A stretch of 64,000 nucleotides of DNA from Rouxiella sp. WC2420 (GTDB lineage Bacteria; Pseudomonadota; Gammaproteobacteria; Enterobacterales; Enterobacteriaceae), in assembly GCF_041200025.1 (NCBI RefSeq), contig NZ_CP165628.1:2480001-2544000 (forward strand). The letters are read 5' to 3'. The position numbers were made by a program, and so were the translations under genes. Positions 45,283-54,678 of the stretch are shown piece by piece. The first letter of the stretch is position 1, and every line of letters starts with the position of its first letter. Below the pieces are notes generated by a model. It did not search any database. It was not told where the DNA came from and saw only the letters and a list, made by a program, of their open reading frames with translations.

Positions 45283-46251
45283 TTATTGAGTCTCCTGATT
45301 ATTTGCCAACGTAGGATCGGCGACAAGGGCTTGCCAGGTAGGATATACCCGCGGCGAACTGCCAATGGCGGCGCTGGCGACGCGAACTCCCCAACGCAGC
45401 GCAGTTTGCTCGTCTTGCCCATAGAGCAGCGCCGATAAATATCCGGCGTTAAAACTGTCACCGGCCCCGATGGTATCGACCACCTCGATGTCCTGTGCTG
45501 CAATATGTCGATGCTGGGACGTGCTCCAGCAGTGAGCGCCGTTAGGCCCGCATTTCACGATGCAGCGCCCCTCTACAGGCATCAAAGCCAATAAAGTTTG
45601 CGCTGCAGCCTGTAAATCTTCGCCGTCGCCGAGACCCTGAGTTTCGACCTCGTTCAGCAGCAAAGCATCACAGTATTGCAGCCACTGGGGGATCTTTTCG
45701 CGCAACTCGAGACTCCAACCCTGAGGTGGCCAGCCGCTGTCAACCGCAACCTGATACCCGCGATGTTTCAACGTTTGCAGCAGCGCGGGATAATCGGCAT
45801 ACAGCGCGGTACACAGGAAAGTACCGCACAGCAATACCCAGTCACCGGGCGTTGCCAGCTCCGGCAATTGGTTCAGTACATCAGCCATTGTCAGGCGAAC
45901 AATATGTCCCTGATTGCTGAAAAAGGTGCGCTCGTGGTCAGGATGCGTCACGCCAAAAGTCAGCGAGGTTTCGCAGGCATACTGCGGCCAGTGCGCCGCG
46001 CTACCCGTAAATAGCCCGGCGAGCCAGGGAGTGAACTGATCGTTGCCCTGATTTGCCACCAGTCGATAAGGCGTACCGAGGGCCTGCAACGCCAGCGCGC
46101 AATTGCCCGCCGAGCCGCCAGGGCGCAGCGAACTGGTTTCGAGCATGGCCTCGGTGCCTTTCTCTGGCCACTGGTCAAGGGTGCTCATAATTAAATCCAC
46201 GTTCAGGTTTCCCACCACGTAAAGTCGGGCCTGAGTTTCAGGTTTTTTCAT
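45283..46251 (-). CDS. PfkB-family carbohydrate kinase
   Basis: 322-residue ribokinase-fold sugar kinase. N-terminal signature region SSLRPGGSAGNCALALQALG and the C-terminal PfkB signature DTIGAGDSFNAGYLSALL with catalytic aspartate are intact. It presumably phosphorylates the sugar brought in by the ABC importer in whose operon it sits, between the permease and ATPase genes. The substrate cannot be told; a keto- or deoxy-sugar or a glycoside-derived sugar is possible. No hydrolase or isomerase gene is in the operon. Confidence 0.88.
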   Translation of the reverse strand: MKKPETQARLYVVGNLNVDLIMSTLDQWPEKGTEAMLETSSLRPGGSAGNCALALQALGTPYRLVANQGNDQFTPWLAGLFTGSAAHWPQYACETSLTFGVTHPDHERTFFSNQGHIVRLTMADVLNQLPELATPGDWVLLCGTFLCTALYADYPALLQTLKHRGYQVAVDSGWPPQGWSLELREKIPQWLQYCDALLLNEVETQGLGDGEDLQAAAQTLLALMPVEGRCIVKCGPNGAHCWSTSQHRHIAAQDIEVVDTIGAGDSFNAGYLSALLYGQDEQTALRWGVRVASAAIGSSPRVYPTWQALVADPTLANNQETQ

Positions 46252-46279
46252 TTTATTTGCTATTCCTGTACGGATGATC

Positions 46280-47119
46280 TTAGCCTTTGCTTCCTCCGCT
46301 GGTTAAACCACTCACCAGCGTTTTCTGAAGCCACAGAGCAATAAAGAGCGGCGGGACGGCGGCCAGGATCCCCACGGCGGCAATCAACCCGTCGTCGGTG
46401 GCGCGACCTGCGGTAAATCCGGCGATGGTCACCGGCAAGGTTTGGGCATCAATATTGTTGGTAAACAACAAGGCATAAAAAAACTCGTCCCACGCCAGCA
46501 GCCAGCCAAACATCGCCGATGCACCCAGCGCCGGTTTGGCCAGCGGCAGAGTAATGCGCAATAACACCTGCCAGTAACGCAATCCATCAAGTCGCGCAGC
46601 TTGCTCGATATCCAGCGGCAGGGCATCGAATTGATTTTTTAGCATCCAGGTCAGGAATGGCAGGATCATCGAACAGTAGACCAGGATTAGCCCTAGATGG
46701 GTGTTAAGCAGGCTGACTTGCTCGAGGATAAAATACAGCGGCAGTACGAACGCGACCGGCGGCACCATGTAAATTGCCAGACTGCCATACAGCCATCCTT
46801 CACGGCCTGGGTAGCGCGAGAAGCTGTAAGCCGCCGGAATTGCCAGCAATAGCGAGATAATCGTCGCACCGCAGGCCACCAAAAGGCTGTTCGCCAGCGC
46901 GTGCAAGAACAGCGCGCCCGGCTGCCCGGGCTGTAAAGTCAGCAGACTGGCATAGCGGCTAAAGTCCCAGTGCCGTGGCAACCAGCGCAGCGGAATTTGC
47001 GCCAGATCGCCAGCCGAACTGACGCTCATCAAAAACAGCCACAGCATGGGTGCCAAAATTGATACCGCAACCAGCAGCGCGGCAAAATAGCGTAATAGCA
47101 GTCGAATTCGCTGTTTCAT
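46280..47119 (-). CDS. Sugar ABC transporter permease (MalG type)
   Basis: 279 residues with six helices. The EAA loop for ATPase contact reads EQAARLDGLRYWQVLLRITL-like at about residues 185-205. CUT1 family permease, second of the pair. Its ATG overlaps the preceding permease stop by four bases (ATGA), so the two are translationally coupled. A 28-base gap separates it from the kinase gene. Confidence 0.92.
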   Translation of the reverse strand: MKQRIRLLLRYFAALLVAVSILAPMLWLFLMSVSSAGDLAQIPLRWLPRHWDFSRYASLLTLQPGQPGALFLHALANSLLVACGATIISLLLAIPAAYSFSRYPGREGWLYGSLAIYMVPPVAFVLPLYFILEQVSLLNTHLGLILVYCSMILPFLTWMLKNQFDALPLDIEQAARLDGLRYWQVLLRITLPLAKPALGASAMFGWLLAWDEFFYALLFTNNIDAQTLPVTIAGFTAGRATDDGLIAAVGILAAVPPLFIALWLQKTLVSGLTSGGSKG

Positions 47120-48024
47120 TCGCTGACTCCCTGTTTGCGCTGACGCAGCAACAGCAGCATATAAATGCCAATCAGCAGCGCGCAGATTATGGTCATCAAC
47201 ACCGCGTAGGCTGCGCCGCTGCCGGCACGCAGGTAACTAAAGGATTCTTGATAGACAAAAAAGCTCACGGTTTTGGTGCTGTCCAGCGGGCCACCGCGGG
47301 TCATCACGTAGATGATATCAAACACCTTGAAGGCATCGATGGTGCGAAGAATAAGCGCCACCGCCAGGGGTGCGGCTATGGCCGGAAAGGTAATCGCGCG
47401 AAAACGTCGCCATGCCGAAGCGCCATCCAGACGCGCCGCCTCGAACAAATCTTCCGGAATGGTTTGTAACGCCGCCAGCGTCAGCAAGGTCACCAGTGGA
47501 TAATTTTTCCAGATATCGGCGAACATCACCGCGTTAATAGCCGAATCGGGCGAGCCGAGCCAGCTGCGATAGTGGTCGATCAGGCCAATTTGGGTGAGCA
47601 GGGCGTTGATGCTGCCATAATCAGGATTAAAATTCAGACGCCACATCGTAGCATTCACAATGGTCGGCAGCGCCCAGGGCAGGATCACCAGCACGCGTAA
47701 CACGGTGCGCCCCCAGAATTGCTGGTTAAGCAACAGGGCGACCAGCACGCCGATAATTCCCTCGCTGATCACCGACACAAAGGTGAAATATAAAGTTCGC
47801 CACAGCGCGGCGCGAAAATCAGGATCGGTGAGGGCGTAGAGAAAATTATCTGCTCCGACCCACGCTGGCGCGGTACCGTCGCCAATCAAGCCGGCATCGG
47901 TAAAGCTGAGCCAAAAAGTGCGTACCAATGGCCAGGCGGTCAGAACAAACATCATCACCAGTATGGGTGCCAGCAGCACCCATGCCTGACGACGCTCACG
48001 TTGCGGCAAACTGAGCATAGTCAT
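47116..48024 (-). CDS. Sugar ABC transporter permease (MalF type)
   Basis: 302 residues with six helices. First permease of the CUT1 importer. The EAA loop is recognisable as FEAARLDGASAWRRFRAITF. N-terminal stretch RRQAWVLLAPILVMMFVLTAWPL is typical. It lies three bases after the binding-protein gene, with no intervening hairpin, which is unusual for importers where the binding protein needs higher expression. Confidence 0.92.
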   Translation of the reverse strand: MTMLSLPQRERRQAWVLLAPILVMMFVLTAWPLVRTFWLSFTDAGLIGDGTAPAWVGADNFLYALTDPDFRAALWRTLYFTFVSVISEGIIGVLVALLLNQQFWGRTVLRVLVILPWALPTIVNATMWRLNFNPDYGSINALLTQIGLIDHYRSWLGSPDSAINAVMFADIWKNYPLVTLLTLAALQTIPEDLFEAARLDGASAWRRFRAITFPAIAAPLAVALILRTIDAFKVFDIIYVMTRGGPLDSTKTVSFFVYQESFSYLRAGSGAAYAVLMTIICALLIGIYMLLLLRQRKQGVSE

Positions 48025-48027
48025 TCC

Positions 48028-49281
48028 TTAACGTAAACGATCGGCGCTTTGGGTTGCAGCAGCCATCGCATCTTTGGCTGAAGCTTTACCCTGTAAAACG
48101 CTCTGCACGTTTTGCTGCAAAATAGTGGAAAGCTGCGAATATGAAGGCGTTACCGGACGTGACAGCATCACGTTTAATGATGTTTTCGCCGCAGCGATCA
48201 GCGCTTCCTGGCCTTTTTGCACTGCCGGATCGTCGTAAGATGACTTCCAGATTGGCAGGCTCAGTTTGGCGTATTTATCCTGAACCGGCTGTGAAGTTAT
48301 GTAAGTAATGTATTCCCACGCCTGGTCTGGATGAGCGCTGGCCTTGGCGATACCAAGCCCCATCGAGCCGTTAACGCCAGAAGCCTGACCTGCAACATCA
48401 CCCGGAGCCGGCACTACGCCCACGTCGCCAGCCACTTTGCTCTGCTTGGGATCGTTGGCCATGTTGTACATGTAGGTCCAGTTAAGAGCAAAAGCCGCGT
48501 CGCCGTTGGAGAATGACTTACGCACGTCTTCTTCGAGGTATTCACGGGAATTTGGGTTGGTCAGGCCTTTATCCAGCGTGTCTTTCATATAATCCATGGC
48601 TTTCATCGCCCCAGGATTAGTGAAATTAAGCTTGCCGCCCTGATAAAAATCCCCTTTGAAAGCCGAAACCAGCGTGGTGTAGTCACAAATTAGCGCCTCT
48701 GACTGCGACCAACTCCACACCAGCGGATATTTAACAATGTTCTTCTGTTTGAGGATCTCAGCCTGTTTCTCAAGCTCCTGCCAGGTCGTTGGCGGGGCGG
48801 TGATCCCGGCTTTGGCTAGCATTGCTTTGTTGTAATACAGGTATTTGGTATCGAGGATCCACGGCATACCCCAACGTTTGTCTTTATAAGTCACGGTTGA
48901 AATTGCGCCGTTGAATATTTTGCCTGCTTCGTCGCTGCTGATACGTGAGGTTACGTCTTGCAGTAAGCCAAACTTGGTAAATTCGGCGGGCCAGATGGCG
49001 TCGAACAGCACCACGTCATAGCCTTTGTCACCGGCACCGCGCGCCGCAACAATCTTGTCATGCAAAGCTTCGTAGGGCACAAACTCGAGATTCACTTTGA
49101 TATCTGGATGCGCCTTGGTGAAGTCGGCAGTCATGGCGCGGATATCACTTTCACTGTATGCGGCCTGAGTCATAAACAGCGCGCTCAGCGTGGTTTCGGC
49201 CAGGGCATTGGCGGAATAGCCAAAGGCGAGGGCAGACAACACACATAAGGTGGTAGCGGGGCGTAATCTTTTGCTCATCAT
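48028..49281 (-). CDS. Sugar ABC transporter periplasmic binding protein
   Basis: 417 residues. Signal peptide of about 28 residues ends SANALA before ETTLSALF. Family 1 extracellular solute-binding protein: FTKAHPDIKVNLEFVPYEAL, YDVVLFDAIWPAEF, GMPWILDTKYLYYNKAMLAKAGI and ANNPKQSK-like ligand-face regions. Ligand unknown, probably an oligosaccharide or polyol. Two ATGs in a row at the start with GGAG upstream. First gene of the operon, under the two-site operator region shared with the divergent ROK gene. Confidence 0.92.
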   Translation of the reverse strand: MMSKRLRPATTLCVLSALAFGYSANALAETTLSALFMTQAAYSESDIRAMTADFTKAHPDIKVNLEFVPYEALHDKIVAARGAGDKGYDVVLFDAIWPAEFTKFGLLQDVTSRISSDEAGKIFNGAISTVTYKDKRWGMPWILDTKYLYYNKAMLAKAGITAPPTTWQELEKQAEILKQKNIVKYPLVWSWSQSEALICDYTTLVSAFKGDFYQGGKLNFTNPGAMKAMDYMKDTLDKGLTNPNSREYLEEDVRKSFSNGDAAFALNWTYMYNMANDPKQSKVAGDVGVVPAPGDVAGQASGVNGSMGLGIAKASAHPDQAWEYITYITSQPVQDKYAKLSLPIWKSSYDDPAVQKGQEALIAAAKTSLNVMLSRPVTPSYSQLSTILQQNVQSVLQGKASAKDAMAAATQSADRLR

Positions 49282-49304
49282 CTTTCTCCGGTAAAGGCTC
49301 GGTA

Positions 49305-49336
49305 GTGATTAAGTGATTAAGTGATTAAGTGATTAA
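49305..49336. repeat. 8-bp tandem repeat, four copies
   Basis: GTGATTAA is repeated four times without interruption, between the ribosome site of the binding-protein gene and the first ROK operator. Perfect short tandem repeats in a 5' leader can change copy number by slippage and so alter expression. Confidence 0.9.
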
Positions 49337-49356
49337 ATCAATTTGATTGCTTTAAT
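49335..49356. promoter_or_regulatory. ROK operator copy 1 (sugar ABC side)
   Basis: Contains the palindrome AATCAA-T-TTGATT at 49336-49348 followed by GCTTTAAT. The whole 22-bp stretch recurs at 49493-49514. It lies 55 bases before the binding-protein start. Confidence 0.8.
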
Positions 49357-49492
49357 AGCGGATAAAAAAATAGTCCGCTATCTCCTCGAGCGTCCCTGCG
49401 CTGCCTGCTTTACAAATTCTGGGTCAATCGGGTAGAGCTGCATAGTTAACATGCTTTTAACATCAAGTGTTGTGATACAAGCGCCATTAATA

Positions 49493-49514
49493 AAATCAAT
49501 TTGATTGCTTTAAT
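49493..49514. promoter_or_regulatory. ROK operator copy 2 (regulator side)
   Basis: Exact repeat of the 22-bp copy 1 in the same orientation, palindrome at 49494-49506. It lies about 50 bases before the ROK gene start, so it probably mediates autoregulation. The two copies start 158 bp apart, about 15 helical turns, which would allow looping. Confidence 0.8.
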
Positions 49515-49562
49515 TGCCGGCAGCATACTGCATTAACGATTTTCCTTGGTGCATAGGCAGTT

Positions 49563-50750
49563 ATGACAACTTCTGGAACTAATCTCGAACATGCGCGAGC
49601 GCACAATCGTCGGGTGGTGATTGAAGCTATTCGTCTAAACGGTGAACTGACTCGAGCAGAATTGGCGCGCATGACCTCGCTGACTCCGCAAACCGTTTCC
49701 AACATTGCCACCGAGCTGGAACAGGCCGGGATACTGTCATCCCATCTGCCGCGCCGAGTCGGGGGAAGAGGCCAGCCCGCCACTCCGTTGACCCTCAATC
49801 CAGACAGCGCTTATTCGATTGGCATTCATCTCGATCATCAGTCGCTGTTGGTGGTGTTGGTCGATTTAACCGGCAGGGTGCGCTTTCGTCGATTAGTTAA
49901 AGTTCAAAAACCGCAGCCCGAGCCGACCTTCCAATGCATTGAGCAGATATTGCAAGAAATGCGCCAAGAATTGGGGGGCGAAAATAATAAAATCGATTGG
50001 CGCAAGATGCTGGGGATTGGCATTGTGATGCCGGGTCCGTTTGGTGTTGAAGGCATTTCCTCTCTAGGGCCAACCACTTTGCACGGCTGGGACAATATCG
50101 ACGTCGAAAGCCATTTGGGCGCCATGACCGGCTGGCCAGTAACGTTGGAAAATGACGCGACCGTGGCAGCCATCGGCGAGCGTTTTCACGGCGTCGCCAA
50201 GCAGCTTAACTCATTTGTTTATCTTTATATTGGCACCGGGTTAGGCGCGGGTATATTTACCGATGGGCGAATTTACACCGGCCATGCACACAACGCGGGC
50301 GAAGTGGGGCATATGGTGGTGCAACCCGGCGGACGAGCCTGTTACTGCGGTAATAATGGCTGCCTCGAACGATATCTGTCTTTGCAGGCGGCTTATGAAG
50401 GCTGCGGATTAGACCCGATTTCAGCGGTGCCGGAAGACCTGTTGATGGTAGACGAAGCCCTGTTCGATCAATGGCTTGAGACCGCTATCGAACCGGCTTG
50501 TCAGGCGATCAATATTATTGAATGCGTCTTTGATGCCCAGTGCGTGATTATTGGCGGCATGATGCCGCAACAGCTGGTTGAAAGGCTGATGAAAAAACTC
50601 AAACCGCTGTATCGCTCGGTGCGCAGCCGTTACCCCGACAGCATGCGCCTGCGACTTGGCATGACCGGCGCGGACACCGCGGCACTCGGCGCGGCTGCTT
50701 TACCCATCTTCGACGAATTTAACCCACAGTATGAAGTGTTGCTAAAATAG
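49563..50750 (+). CDS. ROK-family transcription repressor
   Basis: 395 residues. N-terminal winged helix (about 15-70, LTRAELARMTSLTPQTVSN) and C-terminal ROK fold with the glycine-rich GTGLGAGIFTDG, EVGHMVVQPGG and zinc motif CYCGNNGC. NagC/XylR-like sugar-responsive repressor. Divergent from the sugar ABC operon; an identical operator copy is found in front of each, so it should repress both until the sugar or sugar phosphate is present. Confidence 0.9.
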   Translation: MTTSGTNLEHARAHNRRVVIEAIRLNGELTRAELARMTSLTPQTVSNIATELEQAGILSSHLPRRVGGRGQPATPLTLNPDSAYSIGIHLDHQSLLVVLVDLTGRVRFRRLVKVQKPQPEPTFQCIEQILQEMRQELGGENNKIDWRKMLGIGIVMPGPFGVEGISSLGPTTLHGWDNIDVESHLGAMTGWPVTLENDATVAAIGERFHGVAKQLNSFVYLYIGTGLGAGIFTDGRIYTGHAHNAGEVGHMVVQPGGRACYCGNNGCLERYLSLQAAYEGCGLDPISAVPEDLLMVDEALFDQWLETAIEPACQAINIIECVFDAQCVIIGGMMPQQLVERLMKKLKPLYRSVRSRYPDSMRLRLGMTGADTAALGAAALPIFDEFNPQYEVLLK

Positions 50751-50772
50751 ACGTCAAAAAAAATCCTTCCGG

Positions 50773-50790
50773 TTTGACCGATTGGTCAAA
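50773..50790. promoter_or_regulatory. RutR-type operator upstream of guaD
   Basis: TTTGACC-GATT-GGTCAAA, perfect 7-bp arms. It matches the published RutR consensus TTGACCA-N2-TGGTCAA in all but one base. A -10-like TATACT lies at 50811-50816, so bound regulator would cover the -35 area. Confidence 0.8.
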
Positions 50791-50891
50791 CTAATGGCAC
50801 AAGCCTTGCTTATACTCTTAAGATTATAAAACTTCCTATTAATAACCCCAGTGTTGCAAACGCTGGGTATTGCCATTAAACAGGTAAATTT

Positions 50892-52217
50892 ATGAACCAG
50901 AGTATTACGCGCGCCATTCGAGGAAACTTCTTCGATATCACTGGGATTGCCCAGGCTCCAGCCGAAATTGAGTCCATGGCTCGTTATATTGAAGATGGCA
51001 TGATGTTTCTGAGCGACGGTAAAATCAGCTGGCTCGGCAGCCGAGAAGAAGGGGAACAGCGCCTGCTGGACACCCCATACCCCGTGCCATTGGATGATTA
51101 CAGCGACAGGCTTATCGTGCCCGGATTCATCGATACCCATATCCATTACCCGCAAACCGAGATGATCGGTGCCTATGGCGAACAGCTGCTGGAGTGGTTG
51201 AACAACTATACTTTCCCGACAGAAGCGCAATACCATGACATTGAATATGCTCAGAAAATGTCGAAATTCTTTATCGATCAACTGCTGAATAACGGCACCA
51301 CTACCGCACTGGTGTTTGGTACCGTTCACCCACAGTCGGTCGATGCGCTGTTTACCGTCGCCGCAGCGCTGAACATGCGCCTGATTGCCGGCAAAGTCAT
51401 GATGGATAAACACGCGCCCGAGGCACTGCTCGAAACACCTGAAGACAGCGAGCGCGACACTCGGACCCTGATTAAACGCTGGCATAACCATAAACGCCTG
51501 AGCTACGCCCTGACCCCGCGCTTTGTGCCGACTTCATCCGCCGAGCTGCTAGATAAGGTCAAACTTATAAAAGATGATTATCCAGATATTTATCTGCAAA
51601 CTCATCTCAGCGAAAATCTTGATGAAATTTCGTGGGTTAAGTCTCTGTATCCGGCCCATGAACGCTATCTGGATGTTTATCATCATCACGGTTTAACCGG
51701 CTCGCGCTGTGTGTTCGCCCATTGTTTGCATCTGGAAGACGAAGAGTGGGACTGTCTCGGCGAGACTGATTCGAGCATTGCATTTTGCCCGACGTCCAAT
51801 CTGTTTTTAGGCAGCGGATTATTTAATCTCAAGGCTTCGTGGGAGAAGAAAGTGCGGCTCGGCATGGGGACTGACGTTGGTGCAGGGACTACCTTTAATA
51901 TGCTGCAAACGCTGGGTGAAGCTTATAAGGTCGGGCAGCTACAACGTTATCGATTGTCGGCGTTTGAAGCCTTTTATCATGCAACGCTGGGCGGCGCGCG
52001 CGCGCTGCATCTTGATGACAAGATTGGTAATTTCGACAGCGGTAAAGAGGCGGATATGGTGGTGCTCGACCCTGGAGCCACGGCGTTGCAGCAGTTGCGC
52101 AGCAGTAATAGTAAAACGTTGGCTGAAAAGTTGTTTGTTTTGATGACATTGGGTGATGACCGCAACATTTATCGCACTTTGGTGGATGGAAAAGTGGTTT
52201 ATCAGCGTACTCATTAA
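50892..52217 (+). CDS. guaD: Guanine deaminase
   Basis: Zinc amidohydrolase converting guanine to xanthine and ammonia. 441 residues (E. coli 439). Metal ligands His83 and His85 in DTHIHYPQ, further sites in QTHLSENLDE and GTDVGAGTTFNM, and SIAFCPTSNLFLGSGLFNL is highly conserved. Its product xanthine is the substrate of the xanthine dehydrogenase encoded downstream, so the region forms a guanine-to-urate route. Confidence 0.96.
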   Translation: MNQSITRAIRGNFFDITGIAQAPAEIESMARYIEDGMMFLSDGKISWLGSREEGEQRLLDTPYPVPLDDYSDRLIVPGFIDTHIHYPQTEMIGAYGEQLLEWLNNYTFPTEAQYHDIEYAQKMSKFFIDQLLNNGTTTALVFGTVHPQSVDALFTVAAALNMRLIAGKVMMDKHAPEALLETPEDSERDTRTLIKRWHNHKRLSYALTPRFVPTSSAELLDKVKLIKDDYPDIYLQTHLSENLDEISWVKSLYPAHERYLDVYHHHGLTGSRCVFAHCLHLEDEEWDCLGETDSSIAFCPTSNLFLGSGLFNLKASWEKKVRLGMGTDVGAGTTFNMLQTLGEAYKVGQLQRYRLSAFEAFYHATLGGARALHLDDKIGNFDSGKEADMVVLDPGATALQQLRSSNSKTLAEKLFVLMTLGDDRNIYRTLVDGKVVYQRTH

Positions 52218-52345
52218 AAACTACTGTATAAATATCAGGGGGTGCTGAAAAGGGCATCCTCTGCGAAGATTTGATCAGTATTTAACCTCTGGCTTAATCA
52301 CCGTCTCGCGCCATAACAGGGCAAAAACTCGGGAAAGATGCACCA

Positions 52346-52975
52346 ATGATGAACAGTGAAACCAGCAATAGTCGTGTTCGCCTCGCTCGCGAACGTACCA
52401 TGGAAAGTATCCATGCTGCGGCAATCGCCGAATTCAGTGAAAAGGGTTTACAAGGCGCCACCACGCAAGCGATTGCGCAGCGAGCAGGGATGAAAAAAAC
52501 CCAGCTGCATTATTATATCGCCGGTAAAGAAGAGCTATATGAAGAGCTGCTGCAAAAGGTACTTCGCGTTTGGGCCGAGATTATTCAGTTCGACGATAGC
52601 CTGGTTGAACCCGAAGCGGTGCTGAGTCGCTATATCAGAAACAAGCTGAATTTCTCCTTTGAACAGCCGGAATTGTCGCGCATTTTTACCAGCGAAGTGT
52701 TGAGCGGCGGCCATTACCTGAACAAGTATTGGCCAGGGGCAATCGACAAGATTATCTGCAAAGAAAATCTTATCAATCAGTGGATTGCCGATAAGTTAAT
52801 CCGCCCGCTTGATGCCCGTTTGTTTATCATGAATATCTGGGCCGTGACGCAGTATTACGCCGATTTTGCGGTACAGGTGAACCATATGTATCGGGATATC
52901 AGCAGCAGTCAGCAAAATCGCGAACACATCATTGATGAAGTCACCACCCTTATCCTGCGCGGTTGCGCCGTTTAG
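52346..52975 (+). CDS. RutR-like TetR-family regulator
   Basis: 209 residues. N-terminal TetR helix-turn-helix (about 15-60, ATTQAIAQRAGMKKTQLHYY) and a C-terminal domain with FIMNIWAVTQYYADFAVQV, which matches the E. coli RutR stretch FMIWASTQHYADFAVQV. RutR senses uracil/thymine and also controls purine genes in E. coli. RutR-type operators are present before guaD and xdhA on either side of it. It is likely the local regulator of this purine cluster; the ligand may be a purine rather than uracil. Confidence 0.88.
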   Translation: MMNSETSNSRVRLARERTMESIHAAAIAEFSEKGLQGATTQAIAQRAGMKKTQLHYYIAGKEELYEELLQKVLRVWAEIIQFDDSLVEPEAVLSRYIRNKLNFSFEQPELSRIFTSEVLSGGHYLNKYWPGAIDKIICKENLINQWIADKLIRPLDARLFIMNIWAVTQYYADFAVQVNHMYRDISSSQQNREHIIDEVTTLILRGCAV

Positions 52976-53138
52976 GTTTTCTTTCGAGTAAACAGTTGGG
53001 TAACCTGGCTTGCCCAACCCCTCGCATTTTCGGTCTATCCTTAAACTATCTTGGTATTTCAGCAGCGCGAATAAACCCCATCAATAGATACCCTTAACAA
53101 TATTGTTGGCATCAATATTGCTTGGTTTTATCTATAAA

Positions 53139-53156
53139 TTTGACCAGTTGTACAAA
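53139..53156. promoter_or_regulatory. RutR-type operator upstream of xdhA
   Basis: TTTGACC-AGTT-GTACAAA. Left arm identical to the guaD site; right arm has two changes from GGTCAAA. It matches TTGACCA-N2-TG of the RutR consensus and lies 43 bases before xdhA. Two CAATATTG octamers stand further upstream at 53098 and 53113. Confidence 0.65.
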
Positions 53157-53199
53157 TCGATTGGTTTGTTGGCAGCGATAATCAGAACAGGGTACGACC

Positions 53200-54678
53200 A
53201 TGATCCAGTTTTTGTTGAATGACCGTTTGCAGCAGGAGACAACCTTGCCGCCAGACACCACGGTTTTACAGTATTTACGGCGCGATGCAGGACGGTGCGG
53301 AACCAAAGAGGGTTGCGCGTCGGGTGACTGTGGCGCCTGTACGGTGGTAATTGCTGAACCGCAGGGTGAGACGCTGCGTTACACGCCGATCAACGCCTGC
53401 CTGACATTTATGTCGGCCTTGCAGGGTAAGCAACTGATTACCGTAGAAGATCTGAAACACCGGGGTGAGCTGCACAGTGTGCAGCAGGCGATGGTAGACA
53501 ACCACGCCTCGCAGTGCGGCTTTTGTACCCCTGGCTTTGTCATGTCGATGTTTGCGCTGCAAAAGAGTGCGCAAAAAAAAATGCAATCTGCCGCATTGGC
53601 GAGCCGTGGCGCACAGCGCGAAGAAATATTGCAGGCGCTGTCGGGTAACCTTTGCCGCTGCACCGGCTATCGGCCTATTGTCGATGCGGCACATTCCGCT
53701 TGTGAATTGCAGGCTGAAGATCAGTTCGATCGCGGCGAAAAAGTGACCCTGCAACGTCTCAGGGCGATCGCGCCGATTGCCGGTCAGGTTACTCGTGAGC
53801 AGGATGATGTCAGCCTGCTGCCGTCATCAATTGATGAGCTGGCGGCGGCTTATCTGGCGAATCCACAGGCTAGACTGGTTGCCGGTGGCACCGATTTGGC
53901 GTTGGAAGTGACGCAGCGACATCAGCGTTTAACCCAGCTTATCGCCCTAAGCCACATCCCCGAACTTCAGGCGATTAGCGTGACCCCGGACAGCCTGCTG
54001 ATTGGCGCAGCAGCGACGCTGAGCAGCTGTTTGCCGCTATTGGAGCACGAATTTCCGGATTTTGGCGCGCTGCTTGAGCGTTTTGCCTCACAGCAAATTC
54101 GTAATCAGGGCACCTTTGGCGGAAATATCGCCAACGCTTCACCGATTGGCGACGGCGGACCGGTGCTGTTGGCGCTGGGTGCTTCTCTGGTTTTGCGCCG
54201 TGGAAAAGAGCAGCGAACATTGCCGCTGGAACAGTTTTATCTGGGCTATAAGCAAACTGCTTTGCAGGCCGGTGAGTTCATCGAGCAGATTATTATCCCT
54301 CGCGTGGCGGCGGATTCGAGCAGAACACTCAAAGTCTACAAAGTTTCCAAACGCCTCGACGATGACATTTCGGCAGTGTGCGGCGCGTTCCACATTGAAG
54401 TGCGGGAGGGCATCGTGATCCACGCCTCGATTGCCTATGGCGGCATGGCGGCGATTGCCAAACGCGCCTCACACTGTGAGCAGCAACTGGTTGGCCAGGT
54501 TTGGCAAAGCACTACCGTTGAGCGGGCCTGTCAGGCATTAGCCGTCGATTATCAGCCTATTAGCGATTTTCGCGCCAGTCAGGAGTACCGCATGCAGGTG
54601 GCAAAAAACCTGCTGCGCCGCTGCCTGATCGAAACGACCTCTTCTGAAACTTTGATGCGGGTGACGCAATATGTCTAA
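53200..54678 (+). CDS. xdhA: Xanthine dehydrogenase small subunit (2Fe-2S and FAD)
   Basis: 492 residues. Plant-type 2Fe-2S domain with Cys39, Cys44, Cys47 and Cys67 (EGCASGDCGACTVV), second 2Fe-2S domain with Cys106, Cys109, Cys152 and Cys154 (QCGFCTPGFV, NLCRCTGYRP), then the FAD domain from about residue 195 (LVAGGTDLALEV, NQGTFGGNIANASPIGD). It carries electrons from the molybdenum subunit to NAD. It overlaps xdhB by eight bases. Transcription starts from the region with the RutR-type site. Confidence 0.95.
   Translation: MIQFLLNDRLQQETTLPPDTTVLQYLRRDAGRCGTKEGCASGDCGACTVVIAEPQGETLRYTPINACLTFMSALQGKQLITVEDLKHRGELHSVQQAMVDNHASQCGFCTPGFVMSMFALQKSAQKKMQSAALASRGAQREEILQALSGNLCRCTGYRPIVDAAHSACELQAEDQFDRGEKVTLQRLRAIAPIAGQVTREQDDVSLLPSSIDELAAAYLANPQARLVAGGTDLALEVTQRHQRLTQLIALSHIPELQAISVTPDSLLIGAAATLSSCLPLLEHEFPDFGALLERFASQQIRNQGTFGGNIANASPIGDGGPVLLALGASLVLRRGKEQRTLPLEQFYLGYKQTALQAGEFIEQIIIPRVAADSSRTLKVYKVSKRLDDDISAVCGAFHIEVREGIVIHASIAYGGMAAIAKRASHCEQQLVGQVWQSTTVERACQALAVDYQPISDFRASQEYRMQVAKNLLRRCLIETTSSETLMRVTQYV

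Noticed and set aside
52238-52261. Possible terminator after guaD
   Set aside because: Stem GGGGGTGC/GCATCCTC needs two G-U pairs and has no U-tract; too weak to call.
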